A stretch of DNA of 35,362 nucleotides from Candidatus Zipacnadia bacterium (GTDB lineage Bacteria; Armatimonadota; Zipacnadia; Zipacnadales; UBA5352), in the NCBI GenBank assembly GCA_029820945.1, contig JALGUJ010000042.1, forward strand, positions 1 to 35,362, given 5' to 3'. A program made the translations under genes and the position numbers. The notes beneath the pieces were generated by a model, which saw only the letters and a program-made list of their open reading frames with translations, had not been told where the DNA came from and ran no database searches. The stretch's first letter is position 1, and each line of letters begins with the position of its first letter. Shown piece after piece: positions 16,063 through 23,517 of this stretch.

Positions 16063-16182
16063 TCAACGCAGGAAGACCGACGCCAGCAGTCCCAGGCAGG
16101 CAAGTCCGATCAGCCACCACCCCACACGGTCGGCCGTATGTCGGCACAGCTCGACTTCGCTTTGCCTCAGCTTCCTGTCCAT
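16063..16182 (-). CDS. Possible 39-residue single-pass membrane protein
   Basis: From the ATG at 16180-16182 a 39-residue protein can be read: a charged N-terminus MDRKLRQSEVELCRHTADR and one hydrophobic segment GWWLIGLACLGLLASVF, ending in Leu-Arg. GAGG lies about eight bases before the ATG, and a TATACT -10 element on the same strand is placed to give a leader of about 30 bases. Charge distribution fits a bitopic micro-protein. The frame continues upstream to 16539 as a 158-residue ORF, but that part is arginine-rich and overlaps the start of the next gene, so it is rejected. No family is recognised. Conservation would be needed to be confident. Confidence 0.4.
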   Translation of the reverse strand: MDRKLRQSEVELCRHTADRVGWWLIGLACLGLLASVFLR

Positions 16183-16220
16183 CTCCGCCACCTCACGCGG
16201 ACTACTGCCACCACGTATCC

Positions 16221-16226
16221 AGTATA
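16221..16226 (-). promoter_or_regulatory. -10 element upstream of the 39-residue ORF
   Basis: TATACT on the minus strand (AGTATA on plus) stands about 40 bases before the small ORF start. No good -35 is found 16-18 bases upstream of it, so the promoter assignment is weak. The 16227-16367 stretch beyond holds only the ribosome binding site of the following lipoprotein gene (GGGAGG near 16355). Confidence 0.3.
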
Positions 16227-16367
16227 CCCCGGCACGCCCCCAGTCCACCACAGTGCCATCCCCCAAGGTGCGCCGGCCGCCCTCGGCGAATTTGGCTGCA
16301 GAGACTCGGGCGTCGTCCCGATGCCTGGACGTGTGGTCAGTCCATTTGGCCTTGGGAGGACCGATAG

Positions 16368-18791
16368 ATGAGAGCCCGGCCGCCGGCCGTCGTACTCCTG
16401 GCCCTCGCCGCCTGCTCCGTCCAGCCGGACACGATGCGCACGCGCGTCCGCCTCCTGACCCACGTCCCGACCGAACCCAACCTGCTCCCCGACGGGCGCT
16501 TCGAACAGCGGCCGGCTCAGAAGGTCGGAGACGTCTCACTGGCCGATGACCCCGGCGTCCCGGGCCGCGCTGCTCGCATCACCTCAAGCGTGCGGGGCCA
16601 GGTCTCGGGCCTTCGCCTGCAGTCCGTCGATGTCGAGCCGGGACGGCGCTACTACCTCTCGTTCCTGGCGCGCCACTCACAGGGATTCCTCGGCACCGGG
16701 TCCGCATTTCCTTATGCGGCTGCGCGCCTCGAATGGTTACGCGATGGTGAGCTTCTGGGCGAGCCCGGCGAGCACCCGATCCGGTACACGTTGCACGGCT
16801 TCCGCCGCATCACCCGCGTGGTCATGCCGCCCGAGGGCGCCGATGAACTGCGCGTGGCCTTCTACCAGCGCGGCGGGATCATGGGAGAGCTGCCCGCGAC
16901 GCTGGAGGTCGCCGATGCCTCCCTGGCGCCCGAGCCGGAGGCCCTGCGCTTCCGCGAGCTCGCCGAGGCCGATGAGCTGACGATCTCAATCGTGCGGAAG
17001 CCAACAGACGCCGACTCGGCGACCGCCGAGCAGTTGATTACCGTCACGGACGCCACGGGCCGCGACCGCGCGCTGGACCTCGCGTTCGCCATCGCGATCC
17101 CGGACCGACCGGTGACCTGGCACGACGATGTGCGCGCGTGCCGGGAGGCCCAACCCGGCGGCATCTACCACAACACGATCTCCGCCGACGAGACCGGCAG
17201 GCTGCCAATGAGCGTCTATCCGTTCGGCTGCATCACCACACCCGATCGAGGGCTGGCAATCGGCGTGCCACCGGACGCGCCCTGCGTCTCGCATGTCGAG
17301 TACGATGCGGATGCGCGCGAGCTGCGGCTGATCTACCACCTCGGCCTCTCGCCCCTGACCGACCCGCCCTCAGAGGCGCATCTACGCGCCGTGGTCTTCG
17401 AGTTCGATCCGGAGTGGGGCTTCCGCGCCGCGCTGGCGAGATACCAGCAGCTCTACCCGGAGGCATTCGCGGTGCGGACGGTCTTCGGCGAGGAGCTGCG
17501 CACGGTCGGCAACGTCTACTACAAGAGCCCGCGCGAGGACGTGGACGAGCGCTTCCGCTTCGGCCTGATGCAGAACGGGATGATATGGCGCGAGGCCGCG
17601 GCCAAGCGTGCGTACGATTTCCAGCGGCGTGCCGGTCTCTTCTTGGCCTTGTACACGCTCCCCTGGGCGGACGAGCCGGGCTCGAGCAGCTCCGACGGGC
17701 CGCCGCCACCCTATGATCGGACGCTGGCCGAGCGAGACGAGCGGCTGGAGCGCCCGGGTCTCTACGGTGACGCGCAGCGCGCGGCGATCGAGTGCGCGCT
17801 GACTGAGACCAACGGCGACGTGTGCGTATCGCAGCAGATGGTGGCATCGTCGCGGCCGGACACCTGGACTGCGCGGCTGCCGCTCAACTGCGACCCCGAG
17901 ATCCCCGATGGGCGGGGCCAGACCTACCTGCGCTGGATCCGGACCGCCTTCGAGCTGGCCGACCGGTTCGACGGGCGCCTGCACTCAGTGCAGATGGACA
18001 ACTTCTTCGCCGAGGGCTGCTTCCACGACTACACGCGCGAGCGCTTCGCCCTGGCGGACCTGCCGCTCAGCTACAGCCCGAACACCTTCCAGGTCGGCGT
18101 CCCCGTCTTCTGCACCTACGTCGAGTACCTGCGCGAGCTGCAGGCGTGGCTGGCGGCCGAGCGCCCGGACTCGATGATGAGCGCCAACTGCATCGCCGAG
18201 GGCCCGGCGAGCTTCGGCTTCCCGTTCCTGGGCTTCCTGCCCTTCGAGTGTACCGAGCCACGCTTCAACTGGGGCGACGCCGAGTTCAGCTACCGCCGCG
18301 CCATGGCCGGCCGGCGGCCCGCCGCCGCCGTGGACTGTTTCAGCTTCCGCGATGAGCCGACCGAGGGGGAGGTGGTCGCGCACGCGGAGCACTTCATGGA
18401 CGTCTGCCTGCTCTACGGCTTCTACCCGTATCTCGCCAAGTTCCTGCAGCGCGCCGGGAACCCGGACGCAGGCGCCGAGTTGCACGAGCGCTATTGGCCG
18501 ATCCTCGACGCGCTGAACGAGGCGGGCTGGGAGCCGATCACGAGCGCGCGGTGCGAAGACCCGCGCATCGCCATGGAGCGCTTCGGCCCGCGAGATGGCG
18601 GGCCCGCGTTCCTGACCGTGCGCAACACGGGTGATGCGCCGGCGGACGCGCGGCTTGTCCTCGATGCGGAGGCGCTCGGGGCGGTCGGCGCGGCGACGGA
18701 GCTGCTGACCGGAGAGCGCGTCCCGCTGATCGACGGCAGGCTGCGACTGAGCGTCCCGCCGCAGACGACGCGGGCGCTGCGCCTCGAGTGA
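16368..18791 (+). CDS. Exported lipoprotein, unrecognised TIM-barrel-like glycosidase candidate
   Basis: An 807-residue protein starting at the ATG 16368, about nine bases after GGGAGG. Residues 1-16 are a short lipoprotein signal with lipobox LALAAC (Cys16). Residues about 35-190 look like a carbohydrate-binding beta-sandwich (PNLLPDGRFEQRP, then YYLSFLARHSQGF), as in CBM4/9-like modules. Residues about 200-370 form a beta-rich domain, then about 380-720 a probable barrel with acidic strand ends: HSVQMDNFFAEGCF (an Asp-Asn pair), MSANCIAEG, FLPFECTEPRFNWGD, and AVDCFSFRDEPTEGE. The last 70 residues (FLTVRNTGDAPADARLVLD) are a beta-domain common at the end of glycosidases. I do not recognise a CAZy family. 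It is likely a surface-attached enzyme acting on a polysaccharide; that is inference from architecture. Confidence 0.65.
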   Translation: MRARPPAVVLLALAACSVQPDTMRTRVRLLTHVPTEPNLLPDGRFEQRPAQKVGDVSLADDPGVPGRAARITSSVRGQVSGLRLQSVDVEPGRRYYLSFLARHSQGFLGTGSAFPYAAARLEWLRDGELLGEPGEHPIRYTLHGFRRITRVVMPPEGADELRVAFYQRGGIMGELPATLEVADASLAPEPEALRFRELAEADELTISIVRKPTDADSATAEQLITVTDATGRDRALDLAFAIAIPDRPVTWHDDVRACREAQPGGIYHNTISADETGRLPMSVYPFGCITTPDRGLAIGVPPDAPCVSHVEYDADARELRLIYHLGLSPLTDPPSEAHLRAVVFEFDPEWGFRAALARYQQLYPEAFAVRTVFGEELRTVGNVYYKSPREDVDERFRFGLMQNGMIWREAAAKRAYDFQRRAGLFLALYTLPWADEPGSSSSDGPPPPYDRTLAERDERLERPGLYGDAQRAAIECALTETNGDVCVSQQMVASSRPDTWTARLPLNCDPEIPDGRGQTYLRWIRTAFELADRFDGRLHSVQMDNFFAEGCFHDYTRERFALADLPLSYSPNTFQVGVPVFCTYVEYLRELQAWLAAERPDSMMSANCIAEGPASFGFPFLGFLPFECTEPRFNWGDAEFSYRRAMAGRRPAAAVDCFSFRDEPTEGEVVAHAEHFMDVCLLYGFYPYLAKFLQRAGNPDAGAELHERYWPILDALNEAGWEPITSARCEDPRIAMERFGPRDGGPAFLTVRNTGDAPADARLVLDAEALGAVGAATELLTGERVPLIDGRLRLSVPPQTTRALRLE

Positions 18792-18800
18792 GAGTAGGCA

Positions 18801-18975
18801 GCATCCAGATTCGTGTGGATGCGCGCACCGAGCGGCGACGTCCCGTGCCTGCGCATCCCGCTCCTGGGCGGGAGGGATCGGGGGGGTGAGGCCAACCCCG
18901 TTGCGGCGCGAACGCCTGCAGAGCCACGACCTGCGCATGGGCGCGTCCGTGTGTCATCCACAGGAATCTGGATGC
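18801..18975. repeat. Inverted-repeat element, 21-bp arms
   Basis: The arms 18801-18821 and 18955-18975 are inverted copies of each other with one mismatch in 21 (left arm GCATCCAGATT, then CGTGTGGATG; the right arm has C for G at one place). They enclose 133 bases of GC-rich sequence without an ORF, between the convergent ends of two unrelated exported-protein genes. A 15-base piece of the left arm recurs at 14170-14184. Target-site duplications are not obvious. It could be a small non-autonomous element (MITE-like), a bidirectional terminator of unusual size, or a genome-wide intergenic repeat. Confidence 0.55.
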
Positions 18976-19000
18976 TCTCAACAACCGCCCCGGCGGACCC

Positions 19001-20863
19001 CTACTCCGGGATGAGCAGTGCCTCCGGCGAGTAGGCGTAGTAAGGCGGGCAGCCCTCCAGATGCAGCTCCACGTCCTCGAAGGCCTTCTCCGGAGTCTTC
19101 GTCAGCTCAATGCGCCATGGCCGACCGCGCTGATCGACAGCAGGCGTGACCTCGAACGTGCCCTTCGCGTCGATCTCCTCCAGTACCAGGCTCCCATCGG
19201 CGTCGTGGACGCGGAGGTCGCAGCCCTCGAGCGCGCCGCCCGGCATCACCTTGAGGCTGAAGCGCGCGGCATCCGCGGGCACCCAGAAGTGGAGTGGCGG
19301 AGGCTCGTAGACCACCCACAGGGTCCCCTTCAGGTACTCGCGCAGCACCTGGTGCGGGGCGTCCAGCTCCGCGCGCATGCCGTTCTTTCCGGCCTGCAGG
19401 AAGAGCGTATACACGCCGGTCTCGGGCGCGGTCACGTCGATCTCGTCGCGTTCGCCGATGGGCGCCATGTTCGAGGCCAGCTCCTCGCCGGCCGGCGTCA
19501 GCAGCGCCCAGGTGGCGTTGGTCGGGTAGGTCCCGACCTGCACCGTCTCGACCCAGCCCGCCAGCCGCTGGCCCGCCTGCAGGTGTGCGAGCATCATCCC
19601 CGCGCAGCGCATGATTGCGGGCTCGACGTCGGGCGCGGACCCGGTATCCGGATGGAGCGGCACAAGCTCCCGGTCGCCTGCGAGCTGTTCGGCGATCACG
19701 TCCGGCGAGGAGGGCACCGCCGGCAGGGCGAGCTTGCTGCCCAGGTCCACGTCCAGCGGCGACTCGTAGCCCGGTTCCGCCAGCGAGCGGTCGATCTCGG
19801 CGTTCGCCTGCCGGTAGGCGGCCCAGTACTCCTCCGCCGGGCGGGGCAGGTAATAGGCCGACTCCGGCTTGGTCTCCCGCCAGTCGCTCCAGAGCGTACT
19901 CGAGTCGAACAGCCAGTAGCCCGCGCCGTTCATGGCGAGCTGGTAGCAGTGCGCGGCCGCAGCGTCGGGGCTCATGCGCCCCACCCAGTGTCCGCCCATG
20001 TCCACGGCGTGGGCGCCGATGGCCTCGTAATACTCGGCCTGCTTCCCGCCATCGATCAGCCCGCCCGTGTAGGTAGGCGCTTCCCAGCACACGAGCGCCG
20101 GCAGCCCGGGCGTACCCAGGCCCCGCACGAGCGCTCGGTGGAACGTGTTGTCCTCGTAGTGGAAGTTGCCCAGCAGCAGACTCGGGTGCTGCTCGCGCAG
20201 CTCCTCGGCGATCCCGCGGATGACAGCCTCCCACTCAGCCTCCAGCCACGCGTGGTAGGCCGGGTACTTCTGGTTGCGCACCAGCCACATCATCCGCTGG
20301 TCGGCAGGCACCTCCCCGGCGCCCTCGATTTGCTCGCGCTCGAGGAAGCTCCGCCAGCAGTCGTCGCAGTAGCAGACCTGGTCGTCGTACCGCCCTTTGA
20401 TGCCGTAGGTCTCCACGTCCAGGATGAAGCCGGCCAGCTCGGCGCCCTCGGCCTCGCAGGCGTTGAGCGCGGAGGTGGCGCGGTCGCGGAAGACCTGGTC
20501 CCAGTACCGCGCGTCGCGCGGGCAGGCCGAGACCAACTGCTCACCCTGCTCGTTGACGGCGCGCGTGAAGCCGGTCAGGTTGGCCTCATAGCTGCTCGCC
20601 ATGTTCGCGACCACGAAGAAGGCGATCCCCGCGTCGCGCGACAGCCGCGCCCACCGGCCCTCCTCGGCCGCATACTCAGGCCCGTAGCGCATCTTCACCC
20701 AGACGGCGTTGAAGCCGTGATCCACCAGCTTCCGCGGATGCCCATCGGGAGTCGTGACGCCGCAGTAGCCCGCGCGCAGCTTCTGCTCGAGCAGGGAGGG
20801 CTGAGCACAGGTCACCATCGCGGCCATTAGCAGCGCCAGCGCAGCGAAGATGAGCTGTCTCAT
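19001..20863 (-). CDS. Exported TIM-barrel-like protein with CxCxxC motif
   Basis: A 620-residue protein starting at the ATG 20861-20863, eight bases after AGGAG. Residues 1-20 are a Sec signal (LIFAALALLMAAMVTCAQ). The next 330 residues look like a (beta/alpha)8 barrel: GFNAVWVKMRYGPEY, GIAFFVVANM, GFILDVETYGIKGRYDD, then QVCYCDDCWRSF. A CxCxxC with WRxF right after an Asp-x-Glu strand is seen in many uncharacterised GH42/GH13-neighbour barrels. Further acidic strands are LLLGNFHYEDN and LVCWEAPTYTGG. The C-terminal 220 residues are beta-rich, resembling pre-peptidase or galactose-binding folds. Candidate acids are in DVETYG and CWEAP. It lies 23 bases downstream of an isomerase-like gene and is probably co-transcribed. 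Substrate unknown; polysaccharide processing is inferred. Confidence 0.65.
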   Translation of the reverse strand: MRQLIFAALALLMAAMVTCAQPSLLEQKLRAGYCGVTTPDGHPRKLVDHGFNAVWVKMRYGPEYAAEEGRWARLSRDAGIAFFVVANMASSYEANLTGFTRAVNEQGEQLVSACPRDARYWDQVFRDRATSALNACEAEGAELAGFILDVETYGIKGRYDDQVCYCDDCWRSFLEREQIEGAGEVPADQRMMWLVRNQKYPAYHAWLEAEWEAVIRGIAEELREQHPSLLLGNFHYEDNTFHRALVRGLGTPGLPALVCWEAPTYTGGLIDGGKQAEYYEAIGAHAVDMGGHWVGRMSPDAAAAHCYQLAMNGAGYWLFDSSTLWSDWRETKPESAYYLPRPAEEYWAAYRQANAEIDRSLAEPGYESPLDVDLGSKLALPAVPSSPDVIAEQLAGDRELVPLHPDTGSAPDVEPAIMRCAGMMLAHLQAGQRLAGWVETVQVGTYPTNATWALLTPAGEELASNMAPIGERDEIDVTAPETGVYTLFLQAGKNGMRAELDAPHQVLREYLKGTLWVVYEPPPLHFWVPADAARFSLKVMPGGALEGCDLRVHDADGSLVLEEIDAKGTFEVTPAVDQRGRPWRIELTKTPEKAFEDVELHLEGCPPYYAYSPEALLIPE

Positions 20864-20886
20864 GGCGTTCACTCCTGCACCACAGG

Positions 20887-21657
20887 TCAGACCAGCGACC
20901 TGAGAAGTGCCAGGGCCCTGCGCGCGTCTCCCAGCCGGTCCTCGCCCGACTCGCGCTCGACGCACAGCCAGCCGTCGAAGCCGATGGCCTTGAGCCTGGC
21001 GACCCAGGCGGGGATGTCCACGTCGCCCTCGCCCAGCGGTCGCTGGCGGCGGCCGTCGGGGTCCTCGCGCACGGCGTCCTTCGCGTGCGCATGCACGATG
21101 TACGGCGCCAGCACGTCGACGCCGCCCATGTGATCGAAGCCATTCATCAGCAGATTCGCGGGGTCGTAGTTGACGCGCAGCCATTGAGAGCCGACCATCT
21201 CGATGAAGTCGCGCAGCACCTCGGCCGACTCCGGTCCGGTCTCCACGGCGATGGTCACGCCACGCGCGGCGGCGCGCTCGCAGAGGCGACCCACGCGATC
21301 CGCCATGGCGCGCACATCCGGGCGGTCGAGGTCCTCGGGGATCGCGCCGATGTGGCTGGTGACGAACGGGATCTCCAGCGTGGCGGCTGCGTCCACGACC
21401 GACTCGGACCGTGGCATGCGCTCATCGGCATCCTCGCCAATGAGACTGCCGAGACGGCCGGTCAGCGCACTGATTTCGAGGCCGTTGCGCGCACAGCGCT
21501 CCCGGATCGCCGCGGCACGCTCCCGCGTGAGCGCCGCGGGATCGACGCCGTCCCCACGTGCGATCAGCGACACGCCCTCGTACCCCATCTCCGCCGCCGC
21601 ATCGATGGCCTCCATCATGGGCAGACCCAGATTGGCGGTGCGATGTCCTATCCTCAT
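20887..21657 (-). CDS. Sugar phosphate isomerase/epimerase-like TIM barrel (AP endonuclease 2 family)
   Basis: A 256-residue cytoplasmic protein. The ATG at 21655-21657 follows GGAG by seven bases. It has the xylose-isomerase-like barrel fold of the IolE / hydroxypyruvate isomerase group: MRIGHRTANLGLP opening strand, EMGYEGVSLIARG, then metal-binding positions in IAVETGPES (Glu), LRVNYDPANLLMNG (Asp), YIVHAHAKDA (His) and WLCVERESGED (Glu). Enzymes of this family isomerise or epimerise sugars and inositols with a divalent metal. The exact substrate cannot be told. It is the first gene of a probable two-gene operon with the exported barrel protein, and is divergent from the GT39-like gene with a 207-base gap. 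Confidence 0.75.
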   Translation of the reverse strand: MRIGHRTANLGLPMMEAIDAAAEMGYEGVSLIARGDGVDPAALTRERAAAIRERCARNGLEISALTGRLGSLIGEDADERMPRSESVVDAAATLEIPFVTSHIGAIPEDLDRPDVRAMADRVGRLCERAAARGVTIAVETGPESAEVLRDFIEMVGSQWLRVNYDPANLLMNGFDHMGGVDVLAPYIVHAHAKDAVREDPDGRRQRPLGEGDVDIPAWVARLKAIGFDGWLCVERESGEDRLGDARRALALLRSLV

Positions 21658-21800
21658 GGCATCACTCCAGCTTGACCTGTGAGCCACCGGCCATCAGCTA
21701 TCGGCAGGGCCCAGGGAAACCGGCGGCTGCGTCATTTCAGCGCAAGGCCGGCAGGGGCGTTTCGCGGCGACGGTCCGGCACTCCTCCGTCGTCGGCGACG

Positions 21801-21829
21801 TTGAAGCCGCGCGCCGACGGCGGTATAAT
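21801..21829 (+). promoter_or_regulatory. Sigma-70-type promoter for the GT39-like gene
   Basis: TTGAAG (21801-21806) and a perfect TATAAT (21824-21829) are 17 bases apart. The start of transcription would fall near 21836, giving a leader of about 29 bases before the ATG at 21865. A 5-bp dyad CGTCG/CGACG (21787-21800) ends directly against the -35 box and could be an operator. Confidence 0.75.
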
Positions 21830-21864
21830 GCCGCAGCGCAGCAGCCTCCTTGCGGGAGCGAGCC

Positions 21865-23244
21865 ATGAGCGACCGCAGCCTCTCGCGCAGAGCCATCATC
21901 CTCGGCGCCTGCCTCGCAGCGGCCATTGGGCTGGGCGCCACGGCCTGGGGCGTCTTCCACCCCGGAGTGCTCAAGCACTACTCCGACTCCCCCGACAGCA
22001 TCGGCATCACCCAATGGGCGGAGCGCGCAGATGCCAGCGACATGGTCCGCTGGTGGACGGGCACCTGGATTCAGGCCGACTCGTACTACTACCGCCCGCT
22101 CGCGAGCTACCTCTTCTGGCTCGAGTACCGGGCCTTCGGCCATAACTTCCAGGGGCACGTGGTCATCTCGTGGCTGGTGCACGCCGCCGTCTGCGTCTGC
22201 CTCTATCTCCTGGCCCTGCGCCTGTATCCCGGGCCGTCGCGCATCGCCGCGGCCAGTGCCATCCTCGCGGTGGTGCTCGTCAACGTGCGGCTCGGCCCGG
22301 AGGGCCCGCACTGGCCGGTGGCGCCGGTGGCCTACTCGGTGGTGGCCTGGTGGCCGGCGCAGACGGATCAGATGAGCCTGCTGCTCTCGCTGCTCGCCCT
22401 GCTGACGCTGGACCGCTGGCTGGAGGGCGAGAGCCGCCTCGGACCGGCCCAGGCCGCCGGGCTGTGGGTCGCGGCGCTCCTCTTCAAGGAGATGGCACTG
22501 GTCCTTCCTCTCATCGCCGGTCTGCTGGCGCTGTATCGGCACGGCACGGCGGCGCTCCGGCCGTTGACGCCCGCGGAGGAGGAACGGAGCGCCCTGCGGC
22601 CCGGGGCGGTCTGGCTGATCTGCCTGCCGTCACTGGCGGCGGCCGCCGGATTCCTCGCGCTGCGCTCCGCGCTGATCCCCTACGGCTGGGGGATCGAGAG
22701 CAAGCCGCTGGCATTCTATCCGCGCAAGGTCATCTTCCTCCTGGCCTCGCGGCCGTACACGATCCTCGTCTCCCACGAGCCGTGGCTGCCGATCGCGGCC
22801 GCCTTTACCGCAGCGGCGGTATACGTCTGGGTGCGTCTGCGCCGGCGGCCGAGCGCGGTCTGGCTGGTCGTGGCGCTGATTGGGGGCAACGGCCTGATCG
22901 CGCAACTCGTGAGCGGCAACTTCGCGCTGCTGACCATCCCGGGTCAGGTCGGCGCGCTCGGCACAATGTCACTGCTCGCCCTGGGCATCATCACGCTCGC
23001 GCACGTGCGCGTGGGATGGCCGTGGGCGCTGCTCGGGATGGCGCTGGCGACGCACCTGCCGCTGCTCTACGTGTGGGGCCCGCACTACTTCTACTGGCCC
23101 GCCGGCTTCTGGGCGCTTTTCAACGCCGGCCTCTGGCACTACGTCGGTTTGCGTGCCCGAGAGGGGACGCTCATATGGCCGCAGAGGCCCGAAAGCGACG
23201 ATCTCGGTGCTCGCCTTGACTCGCCCCCGGAGCAAGATGTATAA
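21865..23244 (+). CDS. Polytopic GT39/TMTC-like glycosyltransferase
   Basis: A 459-residue membrane protein. The ATG at 21865 lies six bases after GGGAG; a TTG at 21850 is the alternative. It has ten or so hydrophobic segments. The first outer loop contains an acidic stretch with HYSDSPDS and the motif DSYYYRPLASYLFWLEYRAF, which matches the 'YRPL...FxLxYxxFG' signature of a GT-C family related to protein O-mannosyltransferases and TMTC proteins, followed by VVISWLVHAAVC, the equivalent of their H-x-N/S...LLH helix. Such proteins transfer mannose or similar sugars from a lipid carrier on the outer face of the membrane. The last 25 residues are polar and cytoplasmic. The 3' end of this gene carries the nrdD promoter, whose -10 box overlaps the stop codon. 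Confidence 0.7.
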   Translation: MSDRSLSRRAIILGACLAAAIGLGATAWGVFHPGVLKHYSDSPDSIGITQWAERADASDMVRWWTGTWIQADSYYYRPLASYLFWLEYRAFGHNFQGHVVISWLVHAAVCVCLYLLALRLYPGPSRIAAASAILAVVLVNVRLGPEGPHWPVAPVAYSVVAWWPAQTDQMSLLLSLLALLTLDRWLEGESRLGPAQAAGLWVAALLFKEMALVLPLIAGLLALYRHGTAALRPLTPAEEERSALRPGAVWLICLPSLAAAAGFLALRSALIPYGWGIESKPLAFYPRKVIFLLASRPYTILVSHEPWLPIAAAFTAAAVYVWVRLRRRPSAVWLVVALIGGNGLIAQLVSGNFALLTIPGQVGALGTMSLLALGIITLAHVRVGWPWALLGMALATHLPLLYVWGPHYFYWPAGFWALFNAGLWHYVGLRAREGTLIWPQRPESDDLGARLDSPPEQDV

Positions 23245-23245
23245 G
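23216..23245 (+). promoter_or_regulatory. Promoter of the nrdD operon
   Basis: TTGACT (23216-23221) and TATAAG (23240-23245) are separated by 18 bases. The -10 box covers the TAA stop of the preceding gene. Predicted start near 23252 gives a 5' leader of about 265 bases before nrdD. A TGGACA/TATAGG pair at 23402-23428 is a poor second candidate (15-base spacing). No clear NrdR box was found. Confidence 0.55.
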
Positions 23246-23305
23246 TGAGTGCGTTTTGAGGGACGCAAACCTTGACAAAGCTGCCCGCACCCGCACGAAA
23301 GAGCC

Positions 23306-23386
23306 GGCGTATCCTGCTGCCAGCCGAGGAGGTGCCCTGGAAGCGCCACCGAAGGGAATGGTGGTGTACCCGATCAGCAGGACGCC
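23306..23386 (+). ncRNA. Structured leader RNA upstream of nrdD (three-way junction)
   Basis: A closing helix is formed by GGCGT (23306-23310) and CCTGCTG (23313-23319) pairing with CAGCAGG (23375-23381) and ACGCC (23382-23386): 12 base pairs with a two-base AT bulge. Inside are a CCAG/CTGG hairpin (23320-23340) and a seven-pair hairpin CGCCACC/GGTGGTG (23344-23366) with loop GAAGGGAAT. A further small hairpin CCCGC/GCGGG lies just before the ribosome binding site (about 23480-23494). The layout resembles a riboswitch or attenuator leader. I could not match it to a known class; AGCCGAGGAGGTGCC is only loosely like the cobalamin box. Confidence 0.5.
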
Positions 23387-23517
23387 GCCGATGAGGGGCG
23401 ATGGACAGCGCGGCGGGCGATGTATAGGCACGAGAACACAGCTACATTCATGGCCTACCACCACACGAACAAAGCGGCCCCCGCTCCCGGCGGGCGCCCA
23501 GGGAGGAATGCGCCCCG

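Noticed and set aside
16183-16539. Long upstream part of the 158-residue minus-strand ORF
   Set aside because: Arginine-, glycine- and serine-rich composition and overlap with the start of the exported lipoprotein gene mark it as a shadow; only the last 39 codons have start signals.
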